DNA from: Hyphomicrobiales bacterium
Lineage (GTDB): Bacteria; Pseudomonadota; Alphaproteobacteria; Rhizobiales; Rhizobiaceae
DNA: 64,000 nt
Direction of reading: 5' to 3'
Assembly: GCA_900469475.1 (NCBI GenBank)
Contig: UBXG01000019.1
Coordinates: 124,001-188,000, forward strand
Within the stretch, counting starts at the first letter, position 1. Each line of letters begins with the position of its first letter. Below are positions 36,787-42,769 of this stretch, piece by piece. Below the pieces are notes generated by a model that was given only the letters and a program-made list of their open reading frames with translations, had not been told where the DNA came from and did no database searches. The position numbers and the translations under genes were made by a program.

Positions 36787-37206
36787 ATGTATCATCTCAT
36801 CGTCGGCGCGATCTCCGTTGCCGTCTTCGCCGCTCTCTCGTTCCTGGTATGGCTTGGCGGCCACCAGTTCACCGACGCGAAGCTTCGGGCCGAGCTGGTC
36901 GCGGCTCAACAGCAGGAACAGCAGATCGGCGCGGCTCTCACCCTCTACAAGCAGGAAAATTTCCGATCGTCGATCGGCGAGAATGCCGCGCTGCTCGATG
37001 GTCTCCATGGTGCGGGGTATCTGAAGGACATCCCGCCCGGATCATGGTTCGTCAGCTCTGACGGGAAGAGGATCGGGAAGCCGCTCGACGGCCAGACGCC
37101 CGCGAGCTGCGCCAGAATGAACGAACTTGCCGGGTTCGGTGCCGTCTGTCCGCCTTGCGATTCCGAAACGGACAAGGCCGTCCCGATCTGCCAGCAACCG
37201 CTTTAA
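36787..37206 (+). CDS. Membrane-anchored, pilin-like hypothetical protein
   Basis: 139 residues with one N-terminal membrane helix (IVGAISVAVFAALSFLVWL), then an amphipathic stretch (LRAELVAAQQQEQQIGAALT) and a small C-terminal domain with four cysteines (SCARM, CPPCDSE, CQQPL). The layout recalls minor pilins, but no prepilin peptidase site (G followed by F/T and E) is visible. It follows the Ig-like gene by 11 bp. Confidence 0.55.
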   Translation: MYHLIVGAISVAVFAALSFLVWLGGHQFTDAKLRAELVAAQQQEQQIGAALTLYKQENFRSSIGENAALLDGLHGAGYLKDIPPGSWFVSSDGKRIGKPLDGQTPASCARMNELAGFGAVCPPCDSETDKAVPICQQPL

Positions 37207-37263
37207 ATCGTCGCCCGCTCGCTTCGGTCACTACGGCGCTAGATGGAGCGCGTTCCCTTCGCT

Positions 37264-37330
37264 TGCTCTCCTCTGTTGTCCCTCGCGCCGCCGGCGGCGA
37301 TCCTTGAAGAGGGGCAACAAGGAGGACATG
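37264..37330. promoter_or_regulatory. GCCGGC-apex palindrome B
   Basis: TCCTC, GTTG and CCCTC pair with GAGGG, CAAC and GAGGA across the self-complementary apex GCCGCCGGCGGC (37287-37298). The ribosome-binding site AAGGAGG (37319-37325) lies in the 3' arm. Confidence 0.75.
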
Positions 37331-37332
37331 CC

Positions 37333-37623
37333 ATGTACGAGCTTGAAACTAGAATCGAGGAAATCCACCTGACCGCAAAGCGGTTGGCAGAGGGGCTTTT
37401 GCTCGATGCCGTCGAACAGCGTTTCCGCGATCGCGACATTGCCGAGGCGGCGCGGTTCTATCATCAATCCATTCTTCGTCACGAAGACGCGCAGCGGTGG
37501 CGCGAGAAGGCCCGCCCTGATGACGATCCTTTCCGGCTCGATGACGAGGCCGCTCCTGGTGCCTTCACCACCTATGACGCATGGGCGGCATCGGAGGATC
37601 GAGCCGCCCGGAAGAAGGGATGA
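37333..37623 (+). CDS. Small hypothetical protein
   Basis: 96 residues, charged and helical (LAEGLLLDAVEQRFRDRDIA). ATG 37333 is preceded by AAGGAGGACATGCC, inside palindrome B. It overlaps the next gene by 4 bp (ATGA). No family recognised. Confidence 0.62.
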   Translation: MYELETRIEEIHLTAKRLAEGLLLDAVEQRFRDRDIAEAARFYHQSILRHEDAQRWREKARPDDDPFRLDDEAAPGAFTTYDAWAASEDRAARKKG

Positions 37624-38075
37624 GCGCCATTATGACCACAAAGATTCAGAAGCTTGTTCATTCCATCATTGACGGTGAGCGTCACTATTCAGCGCTCTTG
37701 CAAGGTCTCATCCTTCAGGTGAAGCGCGATCCAGTGATGGGGCCGCGCTGGAAAGAAGCAATAGCGCATGAGGACCGCAAAACGGGTGTGGATGCCGCTC
37801 TTTCTCTACTCCGGGAAACACCGACATATGGCGGAATCGTTCGGCGCATCGAATCCTACGTTGAGGAGATGGCGAAGCTCCAAGCCGATGCCACCAAGGC
37901 CATGCGTAGCGGTACCCCCCGGCAGAGATACGAACGGCTGATAGACATGATGATCGAGGAGGAGTCCAGGAGACGGGAAATCGACCGCCTCGACGGCCCA
38001 ACAATCCCAGCCTCGGCCCTCAATCCGAACATCTGGCAAGGGCAGCCAGTCGAGCCGAAAAGAACGAGGCACTGA
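37620..38075 (+). CDS. Hypothetical protein
   Basis: 151 residues, helical and charged, with a likely coiled coil (IVRRIESYVEEMAKLQADAT) and an acidic/basic mixed segment (LIDMMIEEESRRREIDRLDG). Translationally coupled to the gene at 37333 by an ATGA overlap. No family recognised. Confidence 0.62.
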   Translation: MSAIMTTKIQKLVHSIIDGERHYSALLQGLILQVKRDPVMGPRWKEAIAHEDRKTGVDAALSLLRETPTYGGIVRRIESYVEEMAKLQADATKAMRSGTPRQRYERLIDMMIEEESRRREIDRLDGPTIPASALNPNIWQGQPVEPKRTRH

Positions 38076-38082
38076 GGGAGCC

Positions 38083-38361
38083 ATGAAGGAATACGACTGT
38101 CCGATTGTCATCCTCAATCATGGGTCGCCATCTCTGGCGCACCTGAAAGTCATCCGTCTTCCCTTTAGCTGGTATGCTGTCATCTGGGAACATGCGAAAC
38201 GCTACCAGTCCTTTTCGGTCGATAAGACCAAGCTTGAAGGCGGGTTCGAGGGCATGTCCGACATCGAGTTCCTGTTGCGCGTCCAGCTTCGGGCGGACTT
38301 CGATATCGGAATAGAATTCTCGTTCATCTCGGAGCCACCACCGCCGAAGGTCTTGCACTGA
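38083..38361 (+). CDS. Small hypothetical protein
   Basis: 92 residues, start preceded by GAGGGAGCC and 7 bp after the previous stop. Mixed alpha/beta composition (FEGMSDIEFLLRVQLRADFD). No family recognised. It is the last plus-strand gene before a gap and the minus-strand methyltransferase. Confidence 0.6.
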   Translation: MKEYDCPIVILNHGSPSLAHLKVIRLPFSWYAVIWEHAKRYQSFSVDKTKLEGGFEGMSDIEFLLRVQLRADFDIGIEFSFISEPPPPKVLH

Positions 38362-38488
38362 GGGAGTGAGCGGCGGGACCGCGCTCCCCCACATGGCGCC
38401 GTAGGTCCCAGAGCGAGCGGGCCGCGAATTCGGGGGTATCTACACCCATCCCGCCCCCTCAAACGCACTGTACGGGCTTGCCTGAGCC

Positions 38489-38632
38489 TCATTTTTCCCG
38501 ACGATCGCGCTTTTCTGGCCTTTTTGGGTAGATCGAGGCGATTTCGTCGGCAATCCGCTTCTGTTCCTCAATAGCCGGATTTCGGTCGAGGAACTTCCAG
38601 AAGGCACGGAGCATGGAGAAGATGCGTTTCAT
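38489..38632 (-). CDS. Possible 47-residue basic small protein
   Basis: A minus-strand frame from ATG 38632 to TGA 38489: it begins MKRIFSMLRAFWKFLDRNP, continues AIEEQKRIADEIAS and ends in a strongly basic, charged tail. Codon choice resembles neighbouring genes. It is preceded (38639-38678) by a GCCGGC-apex palindrome like those before three other island genes. No strong ribosome-binding site is visible. Confidence 0.4.
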   Translation of the reverse strand: MKRIFSMLRAFWKFLDRNPAIEEQKRIADEIASIYPKRPEKRDRREK

Positions 38633-38638
38633 TCGGCT

Positions 38639-38678
38639 GGTCTATCAGCCTCGCACCAGCCCGCCGCCGGCGGAGACC
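38639..38678. promoter_or_regulatory. GCCGGC-apex palindrome C
   Basis: GGTCT (38639-38643) and AGACC (38674-38678) flank the self-complementary CCGCCGGCGG (38664-38673). It lies upstream of the 47-residue minus-strand frame. Weaker and less symmetric than A, B and D. Confidence 0.5.
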
Positions 38679-38727
38679 ATGAATAGGCATCGTCCCATGT
38701 TCCATCAGTTGCGATGTTCCTTGCCCT

Positions 38728-38762
38728 CCTGGTCCGCTCACCAGGAGGGCTTTCTTTTATGC
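38728..38762 (+). terminator. Terminator hairpin between convergent transcripts
   Basis: CCCTCCTGGT pairs with ACCAGGAGGG and is followed on the plus strand by CTTTCTTTT. It lies at the 3' end of the minus-strand methyltransferase gene but, by its T-run, stops plus-strand transcription. Confidence 0.7.
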
Positions 38763-40043
38763 GGCCTTGGCAAGCTCTTCCCCGATCGGCTGCGCGACGA
38801 TCTGGGGTCGTTTACGGCGCTGGTGGCCTTCGGCCTGATACTCGGACAGAAGGCGAAGGGCTTGGCGGAGATCCGATTTCGGATTGCCCCGCATCGTCTG
38901 GAATTCTGGCACCGCTTCCAGCGCCGCCAATTCCAGCGCCGGGACCGCGAATGTACGACCGCCGAGGAGCTGGCGAGCGCGGCCGGCGAGGAACTTCACG
39001 TTCCGGGCCGACTGGCGCGACCGTCCGCGCTTGTGAAGCCATTGCAGAAATCCCCCCTGAATCTCAGGGGTCGAACGGCCCGCCTCGCGATCGAGGATCG
39101 CGCAGCCGATTGAGGCCGCGACGGGCGGGGGAACCGCGTTCGCTATCATCTGCAGCATGTCGCGCTTCGCGCTGGTCTCCCATTTCCACCAGGCCGGGAA
39201 GCCTTGGATTCTGGAAATTTGGGGGATGGTCAGGACCGCGGTTTCGGATGCCGCGATCGGGTCCGCGGGATGAGGAGCCGACAAATAGCGCGGCGTCGGC
39301 CGCTCCCAAGCCGTCCGGGTGATCGTAGGGAAAGGCTCGTCGATCGAGCGAACACCACGACCGGCGCGGACTGGTCGGCTATAGACGTAGCCGTTGGCAA
39401 TAAGCGCCGCGTCTTCTCCCCACACTGAACGTCTAGCGCTCGATGTAGCCGGGAAGTACATCGCTGGGGGTGTTTCGGACCCGAAAAGGTCGCGGATCGT
39501 CATCGGCTGGGGGGCTGCCGCTGCCGCCAATGCCGAGGCAAGGAATCCATCGCGCTCCCCCAGCCGTCCGACAACGAATAGACGTCGTCTCGACTGAGGC
39601 ACCCCGTATCGGCTCGCGTCGATCTTGCTTTCGGTGAGGCCGTACCCTGCCTGCTTGAGGATGCTCCGCGCTACCGCCCACGTCTCCGATTTGGCGGCAT
39701 TGATGACGTTTTCCATCACGAACCATTTTGGCCGAACGGTCGCGACTAGGATTGCGAAGGCAATCGTCAATTTCGCTTTATCCCCTTCCTTGCGACGACC
39801 GGCGTTCGAATATTCTTGGCAAGGCGGACCCCCACATATGAGATCGGGGGCCAGCCTCAGGAGTTCCGGAACAATGCCGAGGAGATCGCCTAGATCGCGG
39901 ACGTGAACATGATCGCCAATGTTCCGGCGATAATTATCGACCGCGACAGGCCACGCATCGAACGCGGCAACAAGATCGAATCCAACTTGCTTGAGGCCGA
40001 GGGACATTCCCCCGGCTCCACAAAATAGCTCTACAACCCGCAC
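38757..40043 (-). CDS. Solitary C5-cytosine DNA methyltransferase
   Basis: 428 residues. Motif I ELFCGAGGMSLGL, motif IV GGPPCQEYSNAGRR with the catalytic cysteine (about residue 74), motif VI VMENV, motif VIII SRYGVPQSRRRLFVVG and motif X IANAVPPPVAASIG are intact. A C-terminal extension of about 110 residues after motif X is unusual. No endonuclease is adjacent; the restriction-type set lies 5 kb away with its own methyltransferase. A perfect 34-bp palindrome lies just upstream of the start. Confidence 0.92.
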   Translation of the reverse strand: MRVVELFCGAGGMSLGLKQVGFDLVAAFDAWPVAVDNYRRNIGDHVHVRDLGDLLGIVPELLRLAPDLICGGPPCQEYSNAGRRKEGDKAKLTIAFAILVATVRPKWFVMENVINAAKSETWAVARSILKQAGYGLTESKIDASRYGVPQSRRRLFVVGRLGERDGFLASALAAAAAPQPMTIRDLFGSETPPAMYFPATSSARRSVWGEDAALIANGYVYSRPVRAGRGVRSIDEPFPTITRTAWERPTPRYLSAPHPADPIAASETAVLTIPQISRIQGFPAWWKWETSAKRDMLQMIANAVPPPVAASIGCAILDREAGRSTPEIQGGFLQWLHKRGRSRQSARNVKFLAGRARQLLGGRTFAVPALELAALEAVPEFQTMRGNPKSDLRQALRLLSEYQAEGHQRRKRPQIVAQPIGEELAKAA

Positions 40044-40053
40044 TAAGCCCCTG

Positions 40054-40087
40054 CCATACCGTAATGTGATTTCACATTACGGTATGG
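40054..40087. promoter_or_regulatory. Perfect 34-bp palindrome, probable operator
   Basis: CCATACCGTAATGTGA (40054-40069), TT, TCACATTACGGTATGG (40072-40087): 16 of 16 pairs. It ends 11 bp before the methyltransferase ATG and has no T-run on the minus side, so it is more like a dimeric repressor site than a terminator. Confidence 0.75.
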
Positions 40088-40110
40088 TCGCTCGATGCTT
40101 TCAAAATCGT

Positions 40111-40500
40111 TCACTTGATGAACCTAATTTTGCCGCCGTTCGCGGCCTTCTGGCTGGCATACTCGGCATCCTGTCGAGCGCGTGCCTGGTCGTATCTCTG
40201 GGCGAGTTCGGGGCCGAGCTGATCGATGATCTCGCGAAGCTGTTCTTGCTTCTCCGAAGACACAGCGCCGGGGCTATATCGCGACAGCGCCGCGTGAACG
40301 TCGTCGGGGTCCTGACCGTGCTGCTGGATGCTCTCGACGATCGTTGCCTTGTGCACCTGGTCCCAGTTCACGCGGCGCGGATCGGCAGCACTATTCAAGG
40401 CTCGCATGGCATGTCGTCCGAGGGTATAGGCTGGGCCGAAGGTATCGGCCAGTTCTGGAAGGCGTTGAACGCGGGTCTTGAAATCGGTGGTAGTCGTCAT
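40111..40500 (-). CDS. Hypothetical protein next to the mob region
   Basis: 129 residues, soluble and helical (VHKATIVESIQQHGQDPDDV, EKQEQLREIIDQLGPELAQR). ATG 40500 has a perfect AGGAGG 7 bp upstream; the frame opens at 40551. It precedes the solitary methyltransferase on the same strand, 67 bp away, and diverges from mobC. No family recognised; position suggests a regulator or accessory of transfer. Confidence 0.68.
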   Translation of the reverse strand: MTTTTDFKTRVQRLPELADTFGPAYTLGRHAMRALNSAADPRRVNWDQVHKATIVESIQQHGQDPDDVHAALSRYSPGAVSSEKQEQLREIIDQLGPELAQRYDQARARQDAEYASQKAANGGKIRFIK

Positions 40501-40506
40501 GGTGCA

Positions 40507-40550
40507 TCCTCCTGTTCGTTTCAGGGTGGACGCGCCGGCGGCGCGAAACA
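40507..40550. promoter_or_regulatory. GCCGGC-apex palindrome D
   Basis: Read on the minus strand: GTTTC, apex GCGCC(GCC)GGCGC, then GAAAC and the ribosome-binding site AGGAGG of the gene starting at 40500. Same design as A and B. Confidence 0.7.
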
Positions 40551-40561
40551 AGGAATGGCAT

Positions 40562-40685
40562 GTCGGGGGCAGTCAGTCCCGCCGCGTAGCGGCTCCTATG
40601 GCTACCCCGAGAACCGATCATGCCATGCGCGAATTCCCGAACCGTGCCGAGGCACCGCTATGCTCGGTTCTCCGATATGCTCATT
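40562..40685 (+). repeat. Structured element, copy 2 (possible oriT region)
   Basis: Carries the blocks of copy 1 (CATGCGCGAATTCCCG, CGCTATGCTC, TCCGATATGCTC). The central hairpin is GTGC(CGAG)GCAC, enclosed by GAACC and GGTTC: different bases, same fold. It lies 192 bp before mobC, where an origin of transfer would be expected. Confidence 0.7.
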
Positions 40686-40777
40686 GCCTGTCTGGTAGCG
40701 AAAACATTCGGCGCGATCCCACCGGCTATTGTTCCAAAGCATAGCTCGGCATCATTCTTTCCGAAGGAAGCCAGCAG

Positions 40778-40850
40778 CGGGCGGTTGCACCGCCCGAACT
40801 GGCCAAGGGAGGACAAGCCCTCCCTGTGGAACCCACCCGCCTTGTGCGGG
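40778..40850 (+). other. Row of three hairpins before mobC
   Basis: CGGGCGG/CCGCCCG (40778-40796), AGGGAGG/CCTCCCT (40806-40825) and CCCGC/GCGGG (40836-40850) in succession, with no gene. Such arrays are usual in the relaxosome-binding part of oriT. Confidence 0.5.
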
Positions 40851-40876
40851 ACCATCGCACTTCGGAGACGGACAGC

Positions 40877-41224
40877 ATGTCGCGATCGAAATCCCGCCAA
40901 GCGACCTCTGTTCTGTCGTTTCGTCTCAAGCCACACGAGCATGAGACGATTCGGCTCGCGGCATCGGCCCATGCGATCGGGCCGACGACGTTCGCAAGAC
41001 GCGCGACGTTCGCGGCGGCCGGGTTGCCAGCACCGCGAAACGAGCGTGCCTCGAACCCGCGCGCTGCCGATCTCGCGAAGGTCCTCGGTCAGCTCGGACG
41101 TATCGCGTCGTCGGCGAACCAGCTCGCCCGGATCGCGAACTCGACGCGGTCCCCGGCATCCGCTTCGGCGGTGCTGGCGATCGTCGACGAGCTCGCCCGT
41201 ATCCGACAGGAGCTTGTCGGATGA
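40877..41224 (+). CDS. mobC: MobC-like relaxosome accessory protein
   Basis: 115 residues. MobC proteins help the relaxase open oriT DNA. An N-terminal ribbon-helix-helix-like segment (TSVLSFRLKPHEHETIRLAA) is followed by the family signature LGQLGRIASSANQLARIANS (about residues 71-90). ATG 40877 is chosen over 40826. The stop overlaps the relaxase ATG by 4 bp, the usual mobC-mobA coupling. Confidence 0.85.
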   Translation: MSRSKSRQATSVLSFRLKPHEHETIRLAASAHAIGPTTFARRATFAAAGLPAPRNERASNPRAADLAKVLGQLGRIASSANQLARIANSTRSPASASAVLAIVDELARIRQELVG

Positions 41225-42633
41225 TCGGTGGCATCGGGCGACACGGTCGCACGAAGCGGGACAGCCAGAACCTCGCTGCCCACCTCCTGAAGGAGCAGGG
41301 TGTTGTTGTCGAGATCGTCAACAGCAGCGCCCCCGATCTTCGCGCCGTCATGTCCGATATGGAGCTGGCCCGTGACGGCACGACTGCCGATGCGGCATTC
41401 CTCCATATCTTCATTTCTCCCTCCCGCGACATGTCGCGGGACGAGCTCCGGCAGGCCGGAGAGCTCGTCCTACTGCATTTCGGCGCGGAGGAGCACCAGG
41501 CTACATTCGTCTACCACGACAAGCCTCGCCACGGCGGCGAGGGGGGTAGACATCTGCACATGGTCGTGGGCCGCGTCGGACCCGATGGCGATGTCCTGCC
41601 GTCGGGCTACGAAATCATCCGCATGGAGACCGCCATGCGCATCGCCGAATTCGAGATGGGCGAACCCGCGACCCTTGGGCGCCATCATGCGTCTGGCATC
41701 CGATGGCTACGAGCAAACGGCCGAGTCGACGTGGCCGAATGGCTGGAAGCCGCCCATGGCCCCGATCCCGAGAAACCGACTTCGGCTACCTCGCCATCGA
41801 AGCGGCAGGCCCTCGCGCGGAAGGGTATCAAGCTCGCCGATGCCGCCGATATCATCCGCTCGGCCTGGGCCGCTGCGGACGGAGGCAGGTCCTTCGCGGC
41901 CGCGCTGCGTGCCGAAGGACTCGACGTGATCCCTGGCGAGAAGGCCGGGGTATTCGTCATTCGGCAGGGCACCGTGGAAATCGGCGCCCTTGATCGCCTG
42001 GTCAAACTTAAACGTCGCGAGGTCGCGGCACGTATGAAAGGATTCGAAAATGAGCGTCAAGAAAATCAGCAGTCCGACCGAGGGCTTCCAGATCGTGTAC
42101 CAGGAGGCCCGGAACGCGACGGTAGCAGCCGAGAAGCTGGAGCCCCTGCTTCAGCTCCTCGAGAACTCTCCGACGGAGGGTCCATCCCCGATCGAGCTGC
42201 TACAAGAGGTCCTGGAATCGATCCTGACCAGCCAGCGCCTGCTACATCAATCGGTGCTGGAGCTGCACCAGAAGGTGGACGCAATACGATCGACGAAGCG
42301 CGTCTGACCACTGGCTTACAGGGATTCTCGATCACATCGACGATGCGGGAGGAAATGGACGATACCGCCATCCGTCAGCTTGGCCGCCGTCCAGGGGTGA
42401 CTGCTGGTCTCCTGGCGCGGCAGCTTGCCCGGCTCGACTGGACCCGTCTCAGAGGCCTCGCCGAAGAGGTTCGCCGCTTCGTCCATGAGGTGCGTCGGAA
42501 AATCAGGTTTGGCGAACGGCAACCAAGGTCGGGGATTTCTATGCCGCGGCGAGAGATCTTACCACAGTCCCCTCGTCCCGTCCGCGAAGCCGATCACAAT
42601 CCCGATCCTGGATTTGTTCGTCGACCGAAGTAG
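41221..42633 (+). CDS. mobA: MobA-type relaxase
   Basis: 470 residues. The N-terminal relaxase domain includes FLHIFISPSRDMSRDELRQA and the metal-binding histidines in GGRHLHMVVGRV (H111, H113); an N-terminal tyrosine nucleophile cannot be assigned with certainty, and the closest class appears to be MOBP-like. Residues 275-370 are a disordered Gly/Pro/Ser/Glu-rich linker that overlaps another well-formed frame (42050-42307). The C-terminal part is helical and basic. No helicase or primase domain is seen. Confidence 0.82.
   Translation: MIGGIGRHGRTKRDSQNLAAHLLKEQGVVVEIVNSSAPDLRAVMSDMELARDGTTADAAFLHIFISPSRDMSRDELRQAGELVLLHFGAEEHQATFVYHDKPRHGGEGGRHLHMVVGRVGPDGDVLPSGYEIIRMETAMRIAEFEMGEPATLGRHHASGIRWLRANGRVDVAEWLEAAHGPDPEKPTSATSPSKRQALARKGIKLADAADIIRSAWAAADGGRSFAAALRAEGLDVIPGEKAGVFVIRQGTVEIGALDRLVKLKRREVAARMKGFENERQENQQSDRGLPDRVPGGPERDGSSREAGAPASAPRELSDGGSIPDRAATRGPGIDPDQPAPATSIGAGAAPEGGRNTIDEARLTTGLQGFSITSTMREEMDDTAIRQLGRRPGVTAGLLARQLARLDWTRLRGLAEEVRRFVHEVRRKIRFGERQPRSGISMPRREILPQSPRPVREADHNPDPGFVRRPK
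42050..42307 (+). CDS. Nested gene inside the relaxase gene, MobB-like position
   Basis: 85 residues in the +1 frame relative to mobA: TEGFQIVYQEARNATVAAEK followed by LEPLLQLLENSPTEG and HQSVLELHQKVDAIRSTKRV, i.e. regular amphipathic or coiled-coil helices. AAAGGA lies 7 bp before ATG 42050. The mobA frame here encodes a low-complexity linker, consistent with overprinting. RSF1010 mobB is nested in mobA in the same fashion, but I see no sequence relation. Confidence 0.6.
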   Translation: MSVKKISSPTEGFQIVYQEARNATVAAEKLEPLLQLLENSPTEGPSPIELLQEVLESILTSQRLLHQSVLELHQKVDAIRSTKRV

Positions 42634-42769
42634 GTCTTTCTTCCGTCGGACAGGAACCGTGGACGAGGTCGAGGAGATGGACCACCCAGAGCTCCTTCCT
42701 GCCGAGCCACCGTAGAACCGTCAGAACATCCCCGTGGAGCGACGTTGAGATGTTCTGCCGTGTGTGCAC

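Noticed and set aside
40054..40087. Terminator after the 129-residue gene
   Set aside because: The stem is perfect but lacks a T-run on the minus strand and lies directly before a start codon, so an operator is more likely.
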